Below the pieces are notes generated by a model that worked only from the letters and a program-made list of their open reading frames with translations, was not told the origin of the DNA and made no database searches. Made by a program: the position numbers and the translations under genes. Positions 12,545 through 22,498 of a DNA stretch of 64,000 nucleotides are shown piece after piece; the first letter of the stretch is position 1, and each line of letters begins with the position of its first letter. Source of the DNA: Aspidiotus rigidus (Eukaryota > Arthropoda > Insecta > Hemiptera > Diaspididae); assembly GCA_035079385.1 (NCBI GenBank), contig JAVHKY010000024.1:2604001-2668000 (forward strand), in the 5' to 3' direction.

Positions 12545-12640
12545 CCCATAAAACAGGTTCCCTGCCTCTCTCGTTCAACTCCGTTGAAGAACCCGCGAGT
12601 TCTATGTATAGCTCAAGAGTCAAAGTTTTTCCATGTTTTC
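12545..12640 (-). mobile_element. CAGGGAACCTG-family terminus
   Basis: TAAAACAGGTTCCCTG at about 12548-12563 is followed by a short palindrome (TTCAACTCCGTTGAA) and then AACCCGCGAGTTC. The same order, TIR-like motif then hairpin, occurs at 61815-61870 and, in variant form, at 29640, 59200 and 60370. It bounds the tandem repeat on its left. Confidence 0.55.
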
Positions 12641-12759
12641 GGTTAGACGGCGCACGGTAAATTTTCCAAAAAAATCCACATAGAATAAGTTTCTTGCTAA
12701 AATGAAGTCGTTGAATTAATTGGTGTCGAGCCAAACTAAATCAACTCAATTAAGACGTA

Positions 12760-13610
12760 TTTTTTTAGCCGAATTTTGGTCGAAATAACAGTGGATTTGG
12801 AATCTAAATGGTTCATCCGGTCCTAATGTAGATCGAAGTCGTTAGGCTCCCTGGGAAAGATGTGCCCTTCCTAATGAACTACATCAAATTGGCCGGGAAT
12901 TCACATGCTTCAAAAATATAGTCGAAAAAGCGTCGCGACATATTGTTGAAATCGACAATATATCGACTTCTATATCAGGTCGGTATGAAGTCAACTTAAT
13001 TTCGACTTATTGGCCGCGTTGATTTTTTCCATCAACCTAAAATCGACTGCTTTATAGCAAAGATTTCAAATCCCTTTGTAGTTCTCTGGTAATGCACGCT
13101 GGTCGACGTTAAATCGACATCGATCTAGAGTCTATTTCGAATCGACTCTTCTAAATTTTTGTATTGACCTAAAATCGACTGATCTGTCGCTTCGATTGAC
13201 AGTCGATTCTCAGTTGAACGGAGAACGGCAAGAACCTAGATTTTTCAAAAACGTCCATGTAGAATAACTTTGTACCTCATATCAGCTATACGACGTTATC
13301 AATGATTTGGGGGAGTGGTATGAATGGCCGATGTACCGTCCCAACCCTCATCAGTGACCGAGTCCCTTACTTATAGGTCGGGTTCGAGGTCGACATTTTT
13401 CAAAACTTTGATGTTGGTCGAAGTCATTCGGCGTCCATTGGTACATGACTGTACAACCGTGATCAAGTCCGAGGTATACAGTATAAGTCAAGTTCCTGAA
13501 TCAAAGTAAGTCTGTAACGTTGGTCAAGGTCATTTGGGGTCTATTTGAGCACGGTTGTACGACCGAACATAGTGAATTTGCTACGTAAACATTCTTTAAG
13601 CCCTCAATGT
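12760..13610. repeat. GTCGAC/AATCGA-rich repeat, copy 2
   Basis: Same texture as 3180-3620: AAATCGAC, GTCGACG, GGTCGAAGTCATT and CGACATCGAT recur on both strands. From about 13320 a longer phrase (GGTCGAAGTCATTCGG, GGTCAAGGTCATTTGGG) repeats at roughly 100-bp spacing. No coding content. Confidence 0.5.
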
Positions 13611-13689
13611 AGTCATTGGAACGAATTTTCATTGCGATAAGGTATAAGTAGTGCACTTGATATTCAAAAGACCTCAAGTAAACAATTCT

Positions 13690-14450
13690 ACTTTATTAGT
13701 TGGCTTAATGGATACTTTCGGGTGTTAGCCCATCGTCAGTTGTATTGCAGCTGAACAACAAGACCTTTTTCAAAAACCAGTTCTTATAGTACAAATACAA
13801 GGTATAATACTTTAAGCTTACTTGATAATAATGCTTCGTTTTCTGCTAACTACCATGGTTTCCTGTTATCTTACTGGTCGGTTCTGTTCTTCTTCTCACG
13901 CCTAATCACCAAGCTGAATAATCTTTCGCTGTCAAACGTGATTACATTGTTCAAGAGGTTGGGTACTCTTCTCTACTTTGCCTTTGCGACCTTCATCGAT
14001 TCCCAGAGTTTCTTGTCTTCAGGCGAATGACTTCAAATATTCGTTTGTCAAACAGTGTCTTTCCATCTTCATTTTCCCTCTATATTTTGCGCACCGTTTG
14101 CATGATTTAGAAGTTTCTCCCTGTCTCAACAATGTAGATGCCGTTCGCAACGAAGTGTCTCCACTCAAGTTTTTCTGGTCTTTTTCTTCCGTTTGGTCGT
14201 TATTATTTATTCTCGTGGGTGCCTATATGGACGTTCACATTCACAACATAACCACTGAACGCTTTCATCACCTTCTCCTATATTAGGGAAAGATCCGGAA
14301 TAATTCCTCTCTGTCCTGTCGTGGGTTTCCTTCTATGCTTTCATTTTCATAAGGACTCCTTCAATTGCGCCTCTAGAGTAACCGGTGGCTGCTGCGATCT
14401 GATAATGGGATAACACCTGAAAGTACTCTGATAAGCTAATTAATCAAGGA
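13690..14450 (-). mobile_element. Penelope-like element family 1, internally deleted copy with inverted terminal repeats
   Basis: The left end carries CTTTATTAGTTGGCTTAATG and GGGTGTTAGCCCATCGTCAG. The right end carries the reverse complement (AATGGGATAACACCTGAAAG, 14407-14450). Between them the minus strand retains a decayed C-terminal part of the family-1 protein: sequence around 13940-14120 aligns by eye with the GIY-YIG region of the copy at 40700-40950, and 14290-14400 aligns with 41100-41240. The RT is absent. Confidence 0.7.
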
Positions 14451-16640
14451 GAATAGTACACGTAGGATCTTTGTAACCCTGTCAAGGTCCATTAGGTTTA
14501 CCAGAACCTCACTACTGTCGAAATAAAAGTTCCTAATGTGGGTTAGAGGTCTGGGGAATCTCGCTACGTTCGATTCAGAGTACATTCAAAACCTTATTTT
14601 GGTCATTTGAACTTATATGACTTAGTTTATTCCTTGCTTATCCGTATATAAACCTGGAAGAGCTCATTATCAAAAATTATGTGTCGTTCTAGTTCTTCTG
14701 CGATAAGAAATAAATAATCTTCATCTCATATTATATATCGTGTAAGTATTCGTCTTGGCCCGCGGGAAACCATTTTTATCGTTATTTTTCTTTTGCGCTA
14801 CACTAAATTTCCCGATACGCTCGCCTATACCCCGCCTTTGTTCACTGTAGTATGCAGAATTTTTTATATTAGTACGTGCGTCTCATGAAAATCTGTAAAA
14901 ACGAATGTTTTCTCGCGTTAGAGTTGTCTACGGAGAGCGTTTAAAATTTTCCCTGTAGCTGTGTGACACGACCGACGGATTTTCCGCAAAATGACGGGAG
15001 CGAAATTTATTTCGACGTAGTACACCTTCGTTCCTTTTCGGTATTTTTCGACAACATTTTGACGATTTATTTGCGGAAATGAGAAAGTTGCCGATTGTCG
15101 TGAATCACCGAGCTGTTTCCGTATTTCGTCGCGCCGAATGATGCCAATATCAAAGTATAAAGCGCGGATCGACGCTATAGAGTTTCGCAAGAGGATTTAT
15201 TATGATAGGCTCGACATTTTTTGCAGGATAGCTTATTCGAAGTTACCTTAAAACGCGCCACCGTGCACCGCTCAAGGTAGCTCAACTGTTTTTTTTTTTT
15301 TCCCCTTTTCTTTCCTGTACCTACCTACCTAATTCCATTTTCTAGATTATTTATTTCTTTATCAGAGCGCCCAAGTTGGTTATATACGATTGTTTTTATT
15401 TTCTACGAAATTTGTCTCGCGAATTTTTCTTTCGAAAGGCGATACGTCACCGCTCGCGACGCATAAATTTCGTTTGATGTATTTCCTTATTATAAGGTAG
15501 GTATATCTTACGTTTCATGATTTTACAAAATACCTGGTAGGTAGATACACACGTACAGTATAACGGCTTTGATCAGTTATCCGGAGGAAGATGTCTTTTG
15601 CAAAACTCGAATGCTTCTGTACGACCATTTTACGACATATTTAGTTGAACGAGGCTTTTACGTCGCCGAGTTTATTTTGGCATTTCCTAGTGGTTTTATG
15701 GGCGTAAATATTTCGCGTCCCTTTTAGCGTACCTATTTCGTATTTTGCCTTCTTGAAACCTAATTCGTCGGCGCGAAATAAACTACTGGTAAAATGTATA
15801 ACGAAAACAAAGTCATTTTTTGTTTTTTTAGGTCAATTAATTCATACTCGTAGTACGTCGAACTACGAAAAATTAGTATAGTCGATTTACTCCGCGCGAT
15901 CGGCGTGTTAAAAGCATTTTGATGACTGATTTCTGATCTAGAATGTATATAGAGCGAATTAGATTTGGGTACCATTTTTCACCTTTGCAAGAAACACTTA
16001 TCTTTCTTAAAATTGCGTATCTTCTCTCCTATGAGTTGGAAAAGAAGAAATTTAAGACAAAAGATGTTTTTTCAAGATTCATTTTTACCTATTATGGTTT
16101 AAAGAAATACCTGAGGAGCAAATTTGAAAGATGTGTTCCAAAAATACATGAAAATTTGCTTATTTGTCTTTAAACGGAAAACTATGGATAATAGAAGAAA
16201 ATTTTGTAGTCTCTTACTTCTGCTCTGTGTAGTTACACATATGGGAAGTAACCAAAAAAAGAGAAGGAAACGGACGGCTACCTGTATGGAGGTGTACCTG
16301 TGTGCTTTCTTTTGTTTGAGTAATCATTTGTTCAAAGTTGTTCATGTATTCCATATCAGGAAGGAAAGACCGGAAAAAAACAGGAAAATTCGGATTGGGT
16401 GGGAGTGCTAGGTTTGGAGCAGGTCTTTGTACAGTTGTAATTGAACCATACCAATGTGAGTTCAATTGTATTGTATTTCACTCCACCAAACCTAGCCACA
16501 CTGCACAGTAGATGTTCAAAGTCATAGAGAAGCGCATCATCGGAAAACTAAGTTGGATTTGACTTGTAACAGAATTAGATACTTCATGGGGTACCAGAAG
16601 TCAAACGGCCACTGCCACGTTTGGTATAGGCCAAAAGAAA
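14451..16640. other. Mostly unique intronic sequence, no gene recognised
   Basis: 14451-14700 may be further degraded repeat. 14760-15900 reads as unique sequence with many CG dinucleotides and poly-T runs. Open frames here (for example minus 14918-15190) show no family motif and no matching splice sites. 15960-16450 is A-rich. Nothing in this stretch supports a named feature. Confidence 0.4.
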
Positions 16641-16648
16641 ACTAAGCA

Positions 16649-16800
16649 ATTTCTTCTTTTGAAACAGTAGAGGTGCTGGTATTATCCTCTTGACAGGCCA
16701 AGACTGACCATGCAAAGTTCTCTGGGTCCTGTTGGATTTTTCTATTGTAGAATGTTGGAGTGCAGCCTCCTGCTCTATTGTTTGTGAAAGTGTTTGAATC
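16649..16800 (-). pseudogene. Possible tyrosine-recombinase C-terminal remnant (DIRS-like)
   Basis: The minus strand here encodes a short open segment with FTNNRAGGCTPTFYNRKI and then a phrase ending FAWSVL before a stop. The spacing of TF-x(0-2)-FYNR-x(7-10)-FA-x-x-[VI]L resembles the last helix of DIRS-type tyrosine recombinases. A DIRS-like RT/RNase H fragment lies 4 kb away on the same strand. The match is weak and the satellite lies between the two. Confidence 0.25.
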
Positions 16801-16803
16801 TTT

Positions 16804-16945
16804 TAACAGGGAGGGTCTTTTTGAGAAATTCGCCGTGCGCCGTCCGCCATCCAGCAAAAAACTTGGAAAAATTTCGACTCTTGAGCTATATGTGATGGGA
16901 GGGGGACTTGAAGAAATTTCGACTCTCGAGCGATGTTTGCAGCGT
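16804..16945. mobile_element. CAGGGAACC-family element, partial, adjoining the satellite
   Basis: TTAACAGGG at 16807 is followed by TTTTTGAGAAATTCGCCGTG, the phrase seen at both ends of the element at 59855-60160. GACTCTTGAGC and GACTCTCGAGC then follow, the internal short repeat of that family. The other end is lost where the 26-bp satellite begins. Confidence 0.6.
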
Positions 16946-17768
16946 TGCATATCTAGATTCCATAATTAATGCCGAACCATATACTCCATAATTAAAGCTG
17001 AACTGTATATACCATAAGCAATGCTGAACCACATATTCCATAAGCAATGTTGAACCATATACTTCATAAGCAACGCTGAACCACATATACCATAAGCAAT
17101 GCTGAACCCTTTATTCCATAATCAATGCTGAACCATATATTCCGTAAGCCATGCTGAACCACATATTTCATAAGCAATGATGAACCATATACTCCATAAG
17201 CAACGCTTAACCACATATTCCATAAGCAATGCTGAACCCTTTATTCCATAATCAATGCTGAACCCTTTATTCCATAATCAATGCTGAACCATATATTCCA
17301 TAAGCAATGCTGAACCACATATTCCGTAAGCAATGCAGAACCACATATTCCATAAGCAATGATGAACTACATATTCTATAAGCAATACTGATCCATGTAT
17401 TCCATATTCAATACTGAACCATATATTCCATAAGCAATGCTGAACCATATATTCCATAAGCAATGCTGAACCACATATTCCATAAGCAATGTTGAATCAT
17501 ATACTCCATAAGCAATGCTGAACCACATATTCCATAAGCAATACTAATGCCGAACCATATATTCCATAATTAATGCTGAACTGTATATTCCATAGCAATG
17601 CTGATTCACATATTCCATGATCAATGCTGAACTTTTGATGCCATAAGCAATGCTGAACCACATATTCCATAAGCGATGTAGAACCATATACTCCATATGC
17701 AATGCTGAACCACATATTCCATAAGCAATACTGAACCATATATTCCATAATTAATGCCGAACCATATA

Positions 17769-18018
17769 TGGACCCTAATAAGCAAAACTCGACCAAGCGA
17801 CAATCACGTAGTTTCGTGATATTTAGACTTAAAGGAAATCGGTTACTTAAAAATAGATGGAGGTCGATATTTTCAATTCATAATTATTTGACGAGTATTG
17901 CGTTTCCAGTTTTTTAATCAGCACCGTTGGAAAGTGCTCGTTGAGCTCTTTCCAACGGTGTATATAACTCCAAAATCTCAAAAATATCGCTTGGTCGAGT
18001 TTTGCTTAGTAGGGTCCA
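17769..18018. mobile_element. MITE with TA target duplication, mariner/Tc1-like
   Basis: A 250-bp insertion in the satellite. Left end TGGACCCTAATAAGCAAAAC, right end the reverse complement with a single mismatch; the match runs about 31 bases to CTCGACCAAGCGA. Comparing with the uninterrupted satellite unit shows exactly two extra bases, TA, so the target site duplication is TA at 17767-17768 and 18019-18020. A TA duplication with long TIRs is the hallmark of Tc1/mariner MITEs. No coding capacity. A second internal palindrome surrounds AGCACCGTTGGAAAG and CTTTCCAACGGTG near 17920-17960. Confidence 0.85.
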
Positions 18019-18234
18019 TATTCCATATAATGCTGAACTGTATATTCCATAAGCAATGGTGAACCACATATTCCATAATCAATGCTGAACCATATATTCC
18101 ATAAGCAATTCTGAACCACATATTCCATTTTCAATGCTGAACCACATATTCCATAATCAATGCTGAACCATATATTCCATAAGCAATACTGAACCATATA
18201 TTCCATAATTAATGCCGAACCATATACTCCATAA

Positions 18235-18607
18235 CACTACTGAACAAAGAAAAAAAAAATATTTGTATCCTGAATTTCATTATACACATCTAGAGTATTT
18301 TTCAACGCTGAACACGAATTTGAAGTTCGTTTTTCAATCCGAGCTAAATCTTTTATGGAATGAGTGAAAATCTACTCGTTCATTTGCCGCGTATCGTCGC
18401 GCGCTTAACGAACGTAGTATCATCGGATATCAAGAACTCGTGTTCCGTTCCGCGACGATACGCGACAAATGAACGAGTAGATTTTCACTCATTCCATAAA
18501 AGATTTAGCTCGGATTGAAAAACGAACTTCAAATTCGTGTTCAGCGTTGAAAAATACTCTAAATGTATATAATGAAATTCGTGGAACAGGATGGCTGTTC
18601 AGTAGTG
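18235..18607. mobile_element. Palindromic MITE, CACTACTGAACA termini, TAA target duplication (copy A)
   Basis: 373 bp. Termini are CACTACTGAACA and TGTTCAGTAGTG. Inside, two arms of about 150 bp are near-perfect reverse complements (for example TTTCAACGCTGAACACGAAT at 18302 against ATTCGTGTTCAGCGTTGAAA at 18532). The satellite unit shows a 3-bp duplication, TAA, at 18232-18234 and 18608-18610. A 3-bp TWA duplication suits PIF/Harbinger; the CACTA terminus suits CACTA/EnSpm. The superfamily is therefore open. Confidence 0.85.
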
Positions 18608-19265
18608 TAATTAATGCTGAACCATATATTCCATAAGCAATGCTGAACCACATATTCCATAAGCAATGTTGAACCATATTTTTCATAAGCAACGCTGAAC
18701 CACATATACCATAAGCAATGGTGAACCCTTTATTCCATAATCAATGCTGAACCATATATTCCATAAGCAATGCTGAACCACAAATTGCGTAAGCAATGCA
18801 GAACCACATATTTCATAAGCAATGATGAACCATATACTCCATAAGCAACGCTTAACCACATATTCCATAAGCAATGCTGAACCCTTCATTCCATAATCAA
18901 TGCTGAACCATATATTCCATAAGCAATGCTGAACCACATATTCCGTAAGCAATGCAGAACCACATATTCCATAAGCAATGATGAACTACATATTCTATAA
19001 GCAATACTGATCCATGTATTCCATATTCAATACTGAACCATATATTCCATAAGCAATGCTGAACCATATATTCCATAAGCAATGCTGAACCACATATTCC
19101 ATAAGCAATGTTGAATCATATACTCCATAAGCAACGCTGAACCACATATTCCATAAGCAATACTAATGCCGAACCATATATTCCATAATTAATGCTGAAC
19201 TGTAAATTCCATAGCAATGCTGAACCACATATTCCATGATCAATGCGGAACCATATATTCCATAA

Positions 19266-19649
19266 CACTACTGAACAGCTATCCTGTTACAAAGATTCTA
19301 TTACGTGATTCTTAGATACTTTTCAACGCTGAATACGAATCCGTTGTCCGTTTTTTGCTAGCACGTCACAATTTTTAGTAATCATGATTAGAGTTCTCAT
19401 TTACTTGCCACGCGTTGTCGCAAAACACATTGACGATAGCAGCGTCGCTATCGAACACGTTCATTACGTTCCGCGACAGTGCGCGGCAAGTAGACGAGAA
19501 TATTTGTTATGATTACGTGAATATTTATCGTGATTATTAGAAATTGTGACGTGCTAGCAAAAAACAGACAACGGATTTATGTTCAGTGTTGAAAAGTATT
19601 CAAGATTCACGTAATAGAATCTTTGTAACAGGATAGCTGTTCAGTAGTG
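19266..19649. mobile_element. Palindromic MITE, CACTACTGAACA termini (copy B, different interior)
   Basis: 384 bp with the same 12-base termini as 18235-18607, continued as CACTACTGAACAGCTATCCT. The arms differ from copy A inside (TTGCTAGCACGTCACAATTT against its reverse complement near 19537-19556). The duplication is TAA on the left and TGA on the right, a 3-bp site with one change. Two subfamilies thus share ends but not arms. Confidence 0.8.
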
Positions 19650-20199
19650 TGATCAATGCTGAACCATATATTCCATAAGCAATGCTGAACCACATATACC
19701 ATAAGCAATGCTGAACCCTTTATTCCATAAGCAATGTTGAACCATATACTCCATAAGCAATGCTGAACCACATATTCCATAAGCAATGCTGAACCCTTTA
19801 TTCCATAATCAATGCTGAACCATATATTCCATAAGCAATGCTGAACCACATATTCCGTAAGCAATGTTGAATCATATACTCCATAAGCAACGCTGAACCA
19901 CATATTCCATAAGCAATACTGAACCATATATTCCATAATTGCCGAACCATATATTCAGTAAGCAATGCTGAACTACATATTCCATAAGCAATGTTGAACC
20001 ATCCATAAGCAACGCTGAACCACATATTCCATAGGCAATGATGAACCATATATTTGGTTCTGTATAGCGTACAGAATAATATGTGGGTTGCCGAATATAC
20101 AGTTCAGCATTGCATACAGAATACAGTTCAGCTTTGTGAACTGAATAAACGGTTTGCCAAATATGTTGTTCAGCATTCAACCTTTTCTTTTCCAATATA

Positions 20200-20560
20200 A
20201 TTGTGTCAATCTCCCAATAAACGTTGATTTTTCAAGGGTGTTTGTGATGCAAGGAGAGACAGAGTGGTCGATCCGGACGTTTCTGAGAAGTGAGCAGGAG
20301 AGGAAGTCTCAAACGGACGACATTGCTTGATCTTTTTGAACCGGCAGTTCACTTACATTTTTTGTGTTGCAGGTTCAAGAATACTTTAGGAACATCATAC
20401 AATATATGGCTCAACATTCCACAATAAAAGTTATACTACTCAAAGGAGAACACTTTTCAACCAACCTAACAACCCCACCCTGTCAGGACTAATATAATTT
20501 GACTCATAGAACAGATTCCCTGCAATCCTCATTCACTTTCTTGAGGAAGCTGTCGTTTTA
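20200..20560 (-). mobile_element. CAGGGAACC-family element end joined to the DIRS-like fragment
   Basis: On the minus strand AAAACGACAGCTTCCT begins at 20559, then GCAGGGAATCTG and TTCTATGAGTCAAAT. This matches the left end at 49748 (AAAAACGACGGCTTCCT, then GCAGGGAACCTGTTTTATGA). The other boundary is not visible. 20200-20450 has no recognised content. Confidence 0.5.
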
Positions 20561-21130
20561 ATGCACACTATGGCTGTTGTATTATATAGTCTTATGAGTA
20601 TTATATTTTTTGAGACATTGGAGGCGAACGACTGCAGGGAAAGGAAGGCTGCTAAGAGTTCTAACTCATTAATATGTTTTTCTTTTTCATTGTGTGACCA
20701 GAAACCATGAATACAATTTCCATACACGACCGCTCCCCACCCTGAAAGCGAGGCGTCTGAACTGAATTTCAGGGCCACCGGTGGGTGCCTCAATGGCGTA
20801 GAGGAGGTACGCGCGCCACCAATCAAAGTCTGGGTGGTCCTTAGGTCAAATCATCGTACCGTCGAACGAGTTCTTAAACGCTTTGAGGGCTAAAATCTTT
20901 TCCCTTTCAAACCACTTTGTGCAAACTGAGGCACAGGGAATCGCTGGGCAGCAAGCACCTTGAGAGGCCAAGATTTAAGCGAGCTTTCTTATCTTGACTA
21001 TGTGATGGGATATGAAGCTTGTCATCCGTTTTGTTAGTGCCTTTCTTTGTTCTTGTGGTAGACTGATAGTTTAGGAAAGAGAATTTTTAGCATTCATTTC
21101 CTTTCTGAAAGCAGAAAACCTAAGCCCGCT
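20560..21130 (-). mobile_element. DIRS-like retrotransposon, RT C-terminus and RNase H (broken)
   Basis: In minus-strand order: an RT-end block near 21110 (LGFLLSER), a linker with VKIRKLA near 20990, CPAIPCASVCTKWFEREKIL near 20920, HPDFDWWRAYLLYAIEAPT near 20830, then RNase H with SSDASLSGWGAVVYG near 20740, HINELELLAAFLSLQSF near 20670 and RLYNTTAIVCI near 20580. The combination SDAS-x-x-GWGA, W-x(3)E-x(3)HIN-x-LEL-x-A and [RL]-x-x-NTTA is characteristic of DIRS/PAT/Ngaro RNase H. The usual split recombinase is absent; a weak candidate lies at 16649. At least three frameshifts. Confidence 0.75.
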
Positions 21131-21458
21131 AATAGGTGGACTGTTGTCGCGACATTTTTCCTACTAGTCTCCTCGTCATTACCTAGTAGAAAGAAGTGTC
21201 TCAGAGCGATAAAAAAACCGAAATAATGTAGAAGGAGAAGAGATTGTAAGTATTAACTCTTGATACTTTCGAAGAGCTGACAAGTAAAAAATTAGATGGT
21301 TTTTTTGATCATTGCAAGTTATTCTTAAAAAATTGTGTGGAGCGATTAAATTTTTTGACGAGACTAGTTTTCTTCACTGAATTGAGACCAGATCTTTAGG
21401 TGGAATTGCAGGCAATTGAGTATCAGCAGTACAAATAATTTCGTTAAATCTTTTTGCC

Positions 21459-21671
21459 TTAAAAGACGGTACACACCGAAAAATTCGAGCCGCTTGAATC
21501 ATAATTTCTTTTAGCAACACTTTTACGACCGTCAGGCTCTGTATCCTTTGATGATTTCATGCCTTCATCGTAAGTGTCGTCCTTCTTCCTCTTCTTCTGT
21601 TTGACTATTTTCCGTTTAGAACTGACTTCAGGAGTTTTTAATTGAGCTCGTGAGCACTCTATGATATGCAA
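21459..21671 (-). CDS. Basic low-complexity reading frame, uncertain exon
   Basis: A minus-strand frame of 70 codons is rich in Lys/Arg/Asp/Ser, with KQKKRKKDDTYDEG and SSKDTEPDGRK. CATATCATAG near its start could act as a splice acceptor. After a one-base shift a short further open segment ends LPAIPPKDLVSIQ. No domain is recognisable. It could be an exon of a nuclear protein, a TE gag-like tail, or chance. Confidence 0.2.
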   Translation of the reverse strand: MHIIECSRAQLKTPEVSSKRKIVKQKKRKKDDTYDEGMKSSKDTEPDGRKSVAKRNYDSSGSNFSVCTVF

Positions 21672-21699
21672 GGACCAAGGCCTTTATTCATTTTTCTGC

Positions 21700-22498
21700 G
21701 TCTTTCAAAGACTGACTTCTGAATGACTCGTACAATAATGTTCTAGATCCTTATTCTTATCCTCACTCTTACGACCCCTGAAGTTTTATTTTATTTCGAA
21801 CTACCAATGTTCGGTTAGGGACGATCGAATAACTTACCGTATCGTTGAACGGTCTGTGGATTCGAAAAATAAATTCAGGTTGCATATTTATTGATAGTGA
21901 ATTAAGTATAAATTAATTAATCTTTGATTAAGAGGAGCATTTATGATCGTGTACTGCACGTAGGTACATCAAGGAACGGGGTTAGAACTAAATTAAGATT
22001 ACATAATTAGCTTATCTCAGCCGAGAATATTTCTGCAAAATAAATTATATTTGACTTAGAAAAGGGAAACTTCACTGTTTCGAAGGTGTAACTGTTCTTT
22101 TTCACAATACACGTTCGATTCATCAAGTAAAATGATATTTTGAAAGAAATCCTTCCCGGAATTATGCTAATTATTATGTAATCTTAATTTAAATGATGAT
22201 ATACCAATAAATCTGCATAGATCTCTAGAAACTAAATGAACAGAATTAAAATTTCAGAGGAGAAAAATACGTTTCATTTTGACTAGTGTGCTGAAATACA
22301 TTGAAATTTTGTGTGAGGGTAAGAAAACCCTGGGCTTCATGCTACAATCACATCGCTTCAAAAGTACGTAAACGCATCCTAGTTCAAAAATAAATCTAAA
22401 AAGACCAGCCAACTTCGCCAAACATGATACCGACGCAATCTGAGGAAGTGCCGTCCAAGTCAGATTTCACATTCAACAATGATTCGTCCTCCATAGTC
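21700..22498. other. AT-rich stretch downstream of the secreted-protein gene
   Basis: No coding or repeat structure found. This is the 3' side of the minus-strand gene ending at 22499. No canonical AATAAA on the minus strand was seen within about 300 bases of its stop, so the 3' UTR end is undefined. Confidence 0.4.

Larger units (their letters stand above)
16950..20060. repeat. 26-bp minisatellite array (interrupted)
   Basis: The unit ACCATATATTCCATAAGCAA + TGCTGA (26 bp) is repeated with variants (ACCACATATTC..., TTTATTCCATAATCAATG...). It fills 16950-17766, 18019-18231, 18608-19263 and 19650-20060, with degraded units to about 20190. Because 26 is not a multiple of 3 and the minus strand has few stops, all minus frames stay open for long stretches giving MEYVVQHCLWNIWFSIAYGI-like translations. 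These are artefacts. Some higher-order structure exists: the block near 17280-17580 matches 18900-19210 almost base for base, indicating a duplication of about 1.6 kb spacing. Confidence 0.9.

Noticed and set aside
14918..15190. Minus-strand 90-codon frame as a gene
   Set aside because: No recognisable motif and no supporting splice or promoter signals.
16950..20060. Long minus-strand open frames with repeating MEYVVQHCLWNIW-like peptides
   Set aside because: They arise from the 26-bp satellite, which is open in several frames. No start context, splice sites or non-repeat sequence supports a gene.
16950..20060. CRISPR array
   Set aside because: Regular short repeats, but without unique spacers; units are contiguous and eukaryotic satellite-like.
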